A stretch of DNA of 64,000 nt from M3007 sp046160625 (GTDB taxonomy: Bacteria; Bacteroidota; Bacteroidia; Chitinophagales; Saprospiraceae), in the NCBI GenBank assembly GCA_046160625.1, contig JBJXGZ010000071.1, positions 1 to 64,000 of the forward strand, read 5' to 3'. The stretch's first letter is position 1; each line of letters starts with the position of its first letter. This document shows, in pieces, positions 26,146 through 33,048 of this stretch. The notes beneath the pieces were generated by a model, which was given only the letters and a program-made list of their open reading frames with translations, ran no database searches and was not told where the DNA came from. The position numbers were made by a program, and so were the translations under genes.

Positions 26146-27560
26146 CAAAGTTGATATTCCGGCGTAGCCATCAATTGCACCATCGCGGTTTGGATAAGCG
26201 CGGAAGGGCTACTTTGGTCGGTGTTTTTTTGCAACACTTCTAAGGGAAGGGTTTTCGTTGAAGCTGCCCAGAGGAACTTGGCCAGTTTTCCAATCAATTC
26301 ATTGTCAGGTGTTTTGGCAAATAAATCGAGCGCAGGTTGCCAATCCATTATGGCTGAAAGACGGCGCATTTGAGCTTTGGCAGCTTCGCCCATTTGTTGG
26401 TCGTCGTCGGTTTTGCCGCGCACGTCGAGGTCTTGATTGGCGTACAACAATTGCGGGATTCGCAGGCGCAACATGAGCGAACTGCTGTCTATCCAGTTGC
26501 GGCCACCGGGCCAACCCGCTACGTTGGGCGGATAAAATAGGATTTGCCCAAGGGCTTTTTGCAACACGAGCTGGCTATCAGGGTCGGCGAGTTCCAGCGG
26601 TATTGCGCGGCGAATGCCTACCCAAAGTTCGATAGGCGATTTGATTTTTGTGCCTACGTTTTCCGGCGCGTAGAACCAATCCGAGCGCGCGATGTCCTCC
26701 AGCAAACGCATGATTTTGTATCCCGAATCAAAGAAACGGTCGCCGAGCCAGATGATGCGCTCTTCCGGCACCAGGGTTTCATTTACTAAAAATTTGTACA
26801 GTTTTCGAGCTATGAAACGGGCAGTTTCGCGTTTTTCCAACAAAATATCAAGCAGTTCATCGCCGTCGAAATTTCCTGTTTTTCCCAACACCGTTTTGCT
26901 GCCCGTATCGTGATCGCGTTGCCGAAATACAAATTCGCCATCCAGACGATGACCCCAGCCTGTGAATGCTCGCGCGGCTTCCTTCACGTCATTTTCTGTA
27001 TAATTGCCGCGGCCCAGCGTAAAGAGTTCCATGACCTCGCGGGCAAAGTTTTCATTGGGGTGTTGCTTTTTGTTTTGTTGGTTGTTGAGGAATGCGATCA
27101 TGGCTCCAGACTTTGACACGCTGCGCAGGAGCTCGGCGAAATTGCCAAGCGCATGTTCTCGCAGCACGGTCAACAGTTGTTGCTGATATAGAATGTTGAT
27201 GTTCCGGCTGGCGAAATGCCCGTGCCAGAAAAACGCCATCTTTTCACGTAATTGTGCCTTGGTGTGCGTCATTTCTTCCAGCCACAGGAGGTTCAGGTTT
27301 TGCAAATCCTCCCGGCTTTGCTGGCGTATCTGGCGTTTTTGCTCCTTGTCGAGGTCGCGCTTTTCCATTTTGCCGAGTTCGCCCACACCCATCAGAAGGC
27401 CTTTAATTGTACCATCAACCACATCAAAATGTTGGGGTGCGGCCAGGGACTCATCCCGGAGTTTTGGCCACCAGGTTTCAGCGGGTAATGCGGCCCAGTT
27501 TTCCCAGCTTTTGGTGCGCGGCCCAAAGCCCATGCGCCAGAGAAGATGCTGTAATTTCAT
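26142..27560 (-). CDS. DUF1800 domain protein
   Basis: The 472-residue protein is started at MKLQHLLWRMGFGP (27560), the usual family N-terminus; the frame runs further upstream through a hairpin repeat. DUF1800 motifs are present: MAFFWHGHFASR, VMELFTLGRGNYTENDVKEAARAFTGW, HDTGSKTVLG, LYKFLVNE, KSPIELWVG and LFYPPNVAGWPGGRNWI. These proteins are common in Bacteroidota, Planctomycetes and Proteobacteria, almost always beside DUF1501; their function is unknown. No signal peptide is evident, which is unusual for the family and may reflect an uncertain start. The stop codon falls inside a fold-back repeat. It is probably co-transcribed with the DUF1501 gene. Confidence 0.92.
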   Translation of the reverse strand: MKLQHLLWRMGFGPRTKSWENWAALPAETWWPKLRDESLAAPQHFDVVDGTIKGLLMGVGELGKMEKRDLDKEQKRQIRQQSREDLQNLNLLWLEEMTHTKAQLREKMAFFWHGHFASRNINILYQQQLLTVLREHALGNFAELLRSVSKSGAMIAFLNNQQNKKQHPNENFAREVMELFTLGRGNYTENDVKEAARAFTGWGHRLDGEFVFRQRDHDTGSKTVLGKTGNFDGDELLDILLEKRETARFIARKLYKFLVNETLVPEERIIWLGDRFFDSGYKIMRLLEDIARSDWFYAPENVGTKIKSPIELWVGIRRAIPLELADPDSQLVLQKALGQILFYPPNVAGWPGGRNWIDSSSLMLRLRIPQLLYANQDLDVRGKTDDDQQMGEAAKAQMRRLSAIMDWQPALDLFAKTPDNELIGKLAKFLWAASTKTLPLEVLQKNTDQSSPSALIQTAMVQLMATPEYQLC

Positions 27561-27591
27561 GTGTTTGTGGATGTGGGTATAGGTGGATTTT

Positions 27592-27653
27592 TTACCCGCC
27601 GAAGCCTTTCTATCTGCCTTATTCTTGACAGAGGCGGAGGAGGGGGTGATTTG
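27592..27653. repeat. Degenerate ACCCGCC-family hairpin
   Basis: ACCCGCCGAAGCCTTTCTAT begins the element and GGCGGAGGAGGGGGT closes it. The loop is longer than in other copies (CTGCC...GGCAG-like inner pairing is weak). It is upstream of the DUF1800 gene. Confidence 0.6.
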
Positions 27654-27757
27654 AGCACATACGCTTGGATTTCCTGTTTGCAAAAAATCCGTTAGGTGGA
27701 TGATAGACGAATTGCCTTGAATAACGTTTAAGCCTTAACGCAATTTTAAAGACAATG

Positions 27758-27765
27758 TACCTTTG
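27758..27765 (+). promoter_or_regulatory. Possible -7 element (TACCTTTG) for ddl
   Basis: An exact TAnnTTTG match lies about 110 bases before the ddl start codon on the plus strand. The -33 region is only AT-rich. The intervening leader contains the octamer array and a hairpin core. Confidence 0.4.
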
Positions 27766-27778
27766 GCGCATCGAGCCC

Positions 27779-27860
27779 AATAACCAAATCCACAAATAAA
27801 CGAATCACCAAATAAACAAATCACCATATACCCCTCCTTCGCTAAAGCTTCGGCGGGCAA
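27779..27860. repeat. Octamer array plus ACCCGCC-family hairpin in the ddl leader
   Basis: AATAACCAAATCCACAAAT and the following AATCACCAAATAAAC units (27779-27826) are directly followed by the hairpin CCCTCCTTCGCTAAAGCTTC-GGCGGG (27831-27857). This links the two repeat classes: a hairpin core with tandem octamers attached on one side only. Confidence 0.8.
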
Positions 27861-27874
27861 AAAATCATCATTCC

Positions 27875-28837
27875 ATGAAAAACATAGCCATCCTTACCGG
27901 CGGTGATTCCGAGGAACGCGTCATCTCCCTCAAAAGCGGTCAAGTCGTGTATGACCACTTGCCTAAAGACCGCTACCGTTGCTTCCTCATCGATATCCAG
28001 AAAGCCGATTGGCGCGAGATTGGTTCTGGTGCTCAGGTAGACAAAAACGATTTTTCACTAACGGTGAACGGCGAAAAAATCCACTTCTACTGCGCTTTTG
28101 CGGCCCTCCACGGCACACCGCTCGAAGACGGCAAAATGCAGGGCTACCTCGAAATGCTCAGTATACCCTACACTTGCTGTGACGGGTATGTGAGCGCGCT
28201 CACAATGAACAAGCACAACACCAAAATGCAAATGGCGCAGTACGGCAATCGAATCCCGATGGCTAAATCCGTACTCTTACATCGTGCTGAAAAGATTGAC
28301 AACGAGCAGTTTACGGAACTTGGGTTGCCGCTTTTTGTAAAACCCAACACGCACGGCTCCAGTTTCGGCGTAACCAAAGTGAAGACGATGGAGGCGCTCA
28401 TCCCAGCCATCGAAGAGGCTTTTCGGTTTGATAAAGAAGTAGTGGTGGAGAGTTTTTTGCCTGGCCGTGAATTCTCCAATGGCGCCCTGCGCGTGAATGG
28501 TGAGGTAGTGGTATTGCCCGTAACCGAAATTATCCCCGACGACGAATTTTTTACCTACGCCGCCAAGTATGAGGGCCGTTCAAAGGAAGTCACACCCGCG
28601 GAAATATCCGACACCCTTACCTTACAATGCCAGGTTCAGTCGCGTTTTCTCTACAATGCCCTGCAATGTCGGGGTGTGGTGCGTTTTGACTATATATTGG
28701 TAGGTGACACCTTCCATTTTTTGGAAGCAAATACGATTCCGGGCATTTCGCCTGCGAGCATTGTGCCGCAACAGGCCGTGGCTTATGGCTGGGGTTTGGG
28801 TGAGTTTTTTGCCTTGTTGATTGAGGAAGCGGGTTGA
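27875..28837 (+). CDS. ddl: D-alanine--D-alanine ligase
   Basis: The 320-residue ATP-grasp enzyme joins two D-alanines for peptidoglycan precursors in the cytoplasm. The N-terminus has IAILTGGDSEERVISLKSG, the family's substrate-binding loop. The ATP-grasp core has LPLFVKPNTHGSSFGVTKV and VVVESFLPGREFSNGAL, and the metal-binding end has FLEANTIPGISPASIVPQQA. The length is at the short end for Ddl. It is a single gene facing ruvC tail to tail, and the two stop codons are separated only by a fold-back repeat. Its leader carries octamers and a hairpin that could affect translation. Confidence 0.95.
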   Translation: MKNIAILTGGDSEERVISLKSGQVVYDHLPKDRYRCFLIDIQKADWREIGSGAQVDKNDFSLTVNGEKIHFYCAFAALHGTPLEDGKMQGYLEMLSIPYTCCDGYVSALTMNKHNTKMQMAQYGNRIPMAKSVLLHRAEKIDNEQFTELGLPLFVKPNTHGSSFGVTKVKTMEALIPAIEEAFRFDKEVVVESFLPGREFSNGALRVNGEVVVLPVTEIIPDDEFFTYAAKYEGRSKEVTPAEISDTLTLQCQVQSRFLYNALQCRGVVRFDYILVGDTFHFLEANTIPGISPASIVPQQAVAYGWGLGEFFALLIEEAG

Positions 28838-28891
28838 GAAATTGGGATATTAAGAAATTGGGATATTGGGATATTCAATATCCCAATATCA
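28837..28891. repeat. Fold-back of TATTGGGA octamers between ddl and ruvC stops
   Basis: Units AAATTGGGATATT (left, 28838-28875) pair with AATATCCCAATATC (right, 28877-28890). The stop codon of ruvC (complement of 28889-28891) is formed inside the right arm. The unit is the same as in the insert within lpxB. Confidence 0.88.
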
Positions 28892-29452
28892 CTTCCCCCG
28901 CTTGGGATTGTCTTTTAAAAACCCTTTCCAGCCCGTATAGGATTTTTTACCAGCCAGGCCAAGGCTACTCGATTGGTACCAATGGCATAAAGCGGTTGCG
29001 AGTGCGTCGGTGGCATCGAAGTATTTTTCAGAAAACTTGGTATGAAGGATGTTCTCCAGCATTCCCGCCACTTGCTCTTTGGAGGCGTTGCCGTTGCCTG
29101 TCACGGCGCTCTTGATTTTTTTGGGCATATACTCCGTGATCACGAGGTGATTAACCATTCCTGCGGCGATTGCAACCCCTTGCGCCCTGCCCAATTTAAG
29201 CATAGCCTGTACATTTTTGCCAAAAAAAGGTGCTTCGATGGCCATTTCTGTAGGCCGGTGCTGGCGAATGATATCCTGAACTTGTTCGAAGATATAGCGG
29301 AGTTTCACCGTGTGGTCGTCGCTGCTGATATGCGCGAAGGTTACGACTCCTATTTCGATGACTTTTACCTCTTTTTTGTCGGCATCAATAATAGCAAATC
29401 CCAACACGTTGGTGCCGGGGTCAATGCCGAGTATGCGTTTGGGAGGCTCCAT
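28889..29452 (-). CDS. ruvC: Holliday junction endonuclease RuvC
   Basis: The 187-residue resolvase cuts four-way junctions during recombination. The acidic residues are in place: Asp11 (LGIDPGTNVLG), Glu73 (MAIEAPFFGKN), and Asp146 and Asp149 (YFDATDALATALCHW). The spacing matches E. coli RuvC (D7, E66, D138, D141). The KLGRAQGVAIAAG helix and the YMPKKIKSAVTGNGNASKEQV loop are also typical. The last 25 residues (SYTGWKGFLKDNP) are a tail seen in Bacteroidota homologues. Neither ruvA nor ruvB is in the window. The gene starts next to a heptamer fold-back and its stop codon lies in another repeat. Confidence 0.96.
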   Translation of the reverse strand: MEPPKRILGIDPGTNVLGFAIIDADKKEVKVIEIGVVTFAHISSDDHTVKLRYIFEQVQDIIRQHRPTEMAIEAPFFGKNVQAMLKLGRAQGVAIAAGMVNHLVITEYMPKKIKSAVTGNGNASKEQVAGMLENILHTKFSEKYFDATDALATALCHWYQSSSLGLAGKKSYTGWKGFLKDNPKRGK

Positions 29453-29456
29453 TTTT

Positions 29457-29553
29457 TATGTATGATGTATGATGTATGATGTATGATGTATGATGTATGA
29501 TGTATGATGTATCACTCCATACATCATACATCATACATCATACATCATACATA
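29457..29553. repeat. Perfect fold-back of TGTATGA heptamers
   Basis: About seven tandem TGTATGA units (29457-29510) are followed by a short centre (TCACTCC) and about five complementary TCATACA units (29517-29553). This is the cleanest example of the class and lies between glgC and ruvC, both on the minus strand. Confidence 0.95.
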
Positions 29554-29558
29554 AAAGT

Positions 29559-30830
29559 TCACATGATGCGTGCGCCTTCGGGTATCATTGCCCCTTTTTT
29601 AATCACCACCACGCCATCGCGGATGACATATTCGTCGGCATCGGTATCAGGCAGGTGAGGGCCGCCTTTGATAACAACGTTGTTGCCAATGCGGCAGTCT
29701 TTGTCGAGGATGGCGTGTTCGATGTGGCAATAATGACCGACGCCAAGCGGGATGTCTTCTTGTTGGGTTGCTATTTCCTGCAAGGTCTGGTATATATCAT
29801 TGCCCATCACAATGGAATCTTTGATGACGGTGTTTTCGCCAATGCGAGACCGCAAGCCGATGATGGAACCTTCAATGACACGAGCGTGAATGATGGAGCC
29901 TTCGGCAATGAGGGCGCGGTTGAGTTGGGTGCCGCCGTAGAATTTGGCAGGGGGCAACATCCGTCCCCGGGTGTAAATAATATTCTTGGTATCAAAAAGG
30001 TTGAAAGGAGGGATGTGGTCAGTAAGTTCGATGTTGGCATCAAAAAAGGAACGGATGGTACCAATGTCGGTCCAATAACCCTCGTATTGATAGGCGGCTA
30101 CCTTGCGGCCTTCAGCGATGGCGGTGGGGATAATTTCTTTGCCAAAATCGGTGGCTTCAGGGTAGTTGTCGAACAGGTCGCTAAGGGCTTTTCGGTTGAA
30201 AATATAAATGCCCATGGAGGCGAGGTAATTGCGCCCGCGCTTCTTGTTGTATGGGCTGACTTCGCTGGTCCAATCGGGAAGCAAATCCGCATTGGGCTTC
30301 TCGATAAAACGGGGGATATAGCCTGCATCGTTGACTTTCATGATGCCAAACCCGGTAGCATCACGCGCATCCACGGGCAGACAAGCGATGGTAACATCCG
30401 CATTTTTTTCGATGTGGTGTTTCACCATAGACTCAAAATCCATTTGATATAGTTGGTCGCCAGAGAGGATGAGGATGTAATCGAATTCGTGCCGTTCATA
30501 GTGCTTTCGGCTTTGGCGCACGGCATCGGAAGTGCCCTGGAACCAGCCAGAATCACCGGGTGTCTGCTCTGCCGCGAGGATATCCACAAAGCCTTGGGTA
30601 AAATGGTCGAAGTTGTAGGCGTTCTTGATATGGGCGTTGAGTGAGGCAGAGTTGTACTGCGTAAGCACGAACATCCGCTTCACACCCGAGTTGATGCAGT
30701 TGGAAATAGGGATATCAATCAAGCGGTATTTGCCGCCGATGGGCACGGCAGGTTTGGAGCGTTTTTCAGTAAGTGGGTAAAGGCGGCTTCCGGCGCCCCC
30801 GCCGAGGATTAGGCAGATCATCTTTATCAT
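29559..30830 (-). CDS. glgC: Glucose-1-phosphate adenylyltransferase
   Basis: The 423-residue enzyme makes ADP-glucose, the glycosyl donor for glycogen synthesis. The N-terminal nucleotidyltransferase domain shows GGGAGSRLYPLTEKRSKPAVPIGG, the DIPISNCINSG loop, ILSGDQLYQMD and FIEKPNAD. The C-terminal left-handed beta-helix starts about residue 300 (GGTQLNRALIAEGSII, IGLRSRIGENTVI). The length matches bacterial GlgC. glgA lies 2.2 kb away on the same strand, with four small accessory genes or remnants between them, so the pair may once have been adjacent. The gene's 3' end borders the heptamer fold-back. Confidence 0.96.
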   Translation of the reverse strand: MIKMICLILGGGAGSRLYPLTEKRSKPAVPIGGKYRLIDIPISNCINSGVKRMFVLTQYNSASLNAHIKNAYNFDHFTQGFVDILAAEQTPGDSGWFQGTSDAVRQSRKHYERHEFDYILILSGDQLYQMDFESMVKHHIEKNADVTIACLPVDARDATGFGIMKVNDAGYIPRFIEKPNADLLPDWTSEVSPYNKKRGRNYLASMGIYIFNRKALSDLFDNYPEATDFGKEIIPTAIAEGRKVAAYQYEGYWTDIGTIRSFFDANIELTDHIPPFNLFDTKNIIYTRGRMLPPAKFYGGTQLNRALIAEGSIIHARVIEGSIIGLRSRIGENTVIKDSIVMGNDIYQTLQEIATQQEDIPLGVGHYCHIEHAILDKDCRIGNNVVIKGGPHLPDTDADEYVIRDGVVVIKKGAMIPEGARIM

Positions 30831-30845
30831 GGCAGGTGTTGATTT

Positions 30846-31508
30846 TTAGTTTTCCTTTACCCCAATCTCCTCAATTGGCAGAAGGTCTGTCATCATTATA
30901 ATGTATTGCATATTCTTCACGAACTTATCCAACAACTTTTTTTCCGCTCCTGTAATCTTGGAGCATTTTTTCTTTATCGCTTTCACATATCTATCTATTT
31001 CGGCAGTTTCCTCCCCTTCGTGTTCGATCTGTATTTCACCCCAGACAAGGTTCGTCCAGTTTTGCAGATTTGAACTGGCCGGAATTGATGAATTATTGGC
31101 CGCCAGCAACTTGAAAAACTCCACCGGTTCTTCCTCTACGTATCGGTTAATCTTTGCGCCCAAAATTTCGGACAAAGCACCGTCTGATTTTGGCAGCAGT
31201 TTGGAAACTGCCAAAAACCAAAAATTCTTTCCCTTCGGGTCATCCGTCGCCAAGAGGCCCACCATAGAGGGCAGTATATTTTCATCACGAGGATCGCTAT
31301 CTTGGTATTCCCACTTATCAGCGATAATACTTTGAGCCAATGCAAGCAGATAAATACTATCTGTAAGTTTGTTTTTCAAGGATTCCTCCTCGCTCGTAAG
31401 AGTGTCTGGCTTCTGTGCTTGTTCGACTTTCTGCTCTGTGCTTTTAGCCCCTGGGCAGGCTTGAAAGACCAGTAATGCCAAGCCCAGCAAGATGTTTTTA
31501 GCACACAT
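30846..31508 (-). CDS. Hypothetical lipoprotein
   Basis: The 220-residue product has a lipoprotein signal (LLGLALLVFQAC, Cys18) and a charged linker (PGAKSTEQKVEQAQKPDTLTSEEE). The rest is helical and acidic, with LKNKLTDSIYLLALAQSIIADKWEYQD and AIKKKCSKITGAEKKLLDKFV. I do not recognise a family. It starts 73 bases after the XisI-like gene and ends 15 bases before glgC, all on the minus strand, so it could share a transcript with either. It belongs to the islet that separates glgC from glgA. Confidence 0.7.
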   Translation of the reverse strand: MCAKNILLGLALLVFQACPGAKSTEQKVEQAQKPDTLTSEEESLKNKLTDSIYLLALAQSIIADKWEYQDSDPRDENILPSMVGLLATDDPKGKNFWFLAVSKLLPKSDGALSEILGAKINRYVEEEPVEFFKLLAANNSSIPASSNLQNWTNLVWGEIQIEHEGEETAEIDRYVKAIKKKCSKITGAEKKLLDKFVKNMQYIIMMTDLLPIEEIGVKEN

Positions 31509-31581
31509 TTTTTACTTTTTATACTTTCCCCGCAAGAACCACGGCAGAGAAAGCCCTGAGGATTTTGAGTAGCGTCTTGAC

Positions 31582-32043
31582 TCACGCCGCCGCATACTCC
31601 GTATACTGTCTATAAGTAGGCGGCTGCATACCCAATACAATGTCTGATTTTGAAACACCCCGACGCAGGAGCTCCTCTGCCACGCGGGTTTCGGTCCAGT
31701 TGGACTGTATCCAGATTTTACCGTCTGGCTTGATATCGAAGTGAAGCAAGATGTTTTCAATCCGGTCGTCCTTGTCCCAGCCGAGACGGATCAGTTGAAA
31801 GTGGTTGCGGTCGGTATCTGCAAGGATTTGGTCTTCCATTTCTGGGTTGCCAGAATGTTCTCGTGCATAATCTTGAAGAAGACCGATAAGCAACTGCTGG
31901 TAGTTCTTGATTTTCTCTTTTATTGTTGCCATGATACAATTGTTACCCCCAATTTTTAGAACGTATGGGTCATCTGTTACTGTCCAACCGTCCTTTACGA
32001 GCGCGGTTTTAAGCACTTCGTGGAATTTATCTTTTGCTGCCAT
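31582..32043 (-). CDS. xisI: XisI-like protein with an in-frame XisH N-terminal remnant
   Basis: Residues 1-33 (MAAKDKFHEVLKTALVKDGW, then TVTDDPYVLKIGG) are the conserved N-terminus of XisH. From residue 38 (MATIKEKIKNYQQLLIG, internal ATG at 31932) the sequence is a complete XisI of about 116 residues: DRNHFQLIRLGWD, ILLHFDIKPDGKIWIQSNWTE, VAEELLRRGVSKSDIVLG and RQYTEYAA. XisH and XisI are normally adjacent separate genes, first named as factors controlling excision of the fdxN element in Anabaena. Here the nuclease-like body of XisH is missing and its start is joined in frame to XisI. Either the fusion or the internal start could be used. Confidence 0.85.
   Translation of the reverse strand: MAAKDKFHEVLKTALVKDGWTVTDDPYVLKIGGNNCIMATIKEKIKNYQQLLIGLLQDYAREHSGNPEMEDQILADTDRNHFQLIRLGWDKDDRIENILLHFDIKPDGKIWIQSNWTETRVAEELLRRGVSKSDIVLGMQPPTYRQYTEYAAA
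31945..32043 (-). pseudogene. xisH: XisH N-terminal fragment
   Basis: About 33 codons match the very conserved beginning of XisH. The remaining roughly 100 residues, including the PD-(D/E)XK-like core, are absent. The join is clean and in frame, which points to a deletion rather than gradual decay. Confidence 0.75.
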
Positions 32044-32101
32044 AAGCCTGTTCAATTTGGGGGGTATATATTTAGGTTAGCCTCTTATTTGGAATTCAAT
32101 G

Positions 32102-32317
32102 CTACCATTCCCCTTCAATACTTTGAAATTCACGAGACATGATTTCGGCAAGTTCATCTCCGTCTGGTCAGGCAAGCGAACCAGCAAGGTCTGCTAAAAA
32201 ATGAGGCTTGTCGCTCCCCTCTGAAGGCGTTGGCATGACATTGTCGGCAATGTGGCGTGGCGGTTGCGCCACTTGTACATAGTTGAGTGTTTGCAAAAAT
32301 TGCAAAAAGACCGCCAT
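32102..32317 (-). pseudogene. Antitoxin-like small gene broken by an in-frame stop
   Basis: The frame reads MAVFLQFLQTLNYVQVAQPP, about 29 further residues, a TGA stop at codon 50, then PDGDELAEIMSREFQSIEGE-W and a normal stop. The frame is also open upstream and encodes QQIVINIEESR, which with FLQFLQTLNYVQV resembles small antitoxin proteins of toxin-antitoxin pairs in cyanobacteria and Bacteroidota. Protein-like sequence on both sides of the TGA, and the missing start codon upstream, suggest a decayed gene. No toxin gene was found beside it. It lies between the XisI-like gene and the membrane protein gene. Confidence 0.5.
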
Positions 32318-32415
32318 GCGCGATTCTTCTATGTTGATAACTATCTGTTGAATAAGCCGTTTTTTAAAAGCGAAAGTAGGCGTTTTTTCTACTACAGCTA
32401 ATGGTAAGCCTTATC

Positions 32416-32961
32416 CTACTCCGACATTTCTTCTTCCACCTCGGTCTCAACCATAGCTCCACCTTCCATCAAGTGCCACAATTGGAGGATAGCATCGGGG
32501 GTGTCTGATTTGCCCAACCTTTTCCAGATAAGAAAACCGGCAAAAGCAAATAAGGAGGGCAGACCAAATTCAATTAAATTAGACCTCAAAAAGTCAACAA
32601 TAAAAGCCAATAAAGGAAACCCATCTTTCAGGATATCTATTGATCGGTTCAAAAGGACAACAAAGATGATCAGGGCAATTATAGTCACTGCATAAGTGCT
32701 GATCGCCCCCAAAGGATCTACCTGGATGCGAACAAAAACCCGACAACCATTTCCCTCGGGCAGAATGTACCCACTAAGTTTTGGGTCGTCGAAGGAGAAT
32801 TTTTTGAATTTTCCGACATTATGGTGCAAAAAGAACTGCCTGCCGACTACTGAGCCATAGAGTACGCCGTAGGTAGTCCCTTCACTTTGCTTTTTCAGCC
32901 TTTGCAATGCGTCTTGCAACGAAAGTGGGCTAGAAAACTCATAATCTTTCTGGCCGTCCAT
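32416..32961 (-). CDS. Small membrane protein of unknown function
   Basis: The 181-residue product has a soluble N-terminal part (about 1-85; SLQDALQRLKKQSEG and GRQFFLHHNVGKFKKFSF) and two hydrophobic segments (YAVTIIALIIFVVLLN, about 90-107, and LIEFGLPSLFAFAGFLIW, about 128-146). It ends in an acidic tail (METEVEEEMSE type). I recognise no family. Genes of this form occur near other accessory genes in cyanobacteria and Bacteroidota. It is the outermost member of the islet between glgC and glgA, and the decayed antitoxin-like frame follows it directly. Confidence 0.65.
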   Translation of the reverse strand: MDGQKDYEFSSPLSLQDALQRLKKQSEGTTYGVLYGSVVGRQFFLHHNVGKFKKFSFDDPKLSGYILPEGNGCRVFVRIQVDPLGAISTYAVTIIALIIFVVLLNRSIDILKDGFPLLAFIVDFLRSNLIEFGLPSLFAFAGFLIWKRLGKSDTPDAILQLWHLMEGGAMVETEVEEEMSE

Positions 32962-33048
32962 GAAGGATGCTTTTTAAGGTATGATGCATACCATACTTCG
33001 TGTAGGGAATCGCACCAAAATTGTGAGATGTACCGTATAACGGTCACC

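Noticed and set aside
29457..29553. Tandem heptamers resembling a CRISPR array
   Set aside because: The repeats are 7 bp without spacers, the second half is the inverted complement, and no cas genes are present.
29655..30452. Plus-strand open frame of 265 codons opposite glgC
   Set aside because: It is antisense to an intact glgC and has no protein-like motif.
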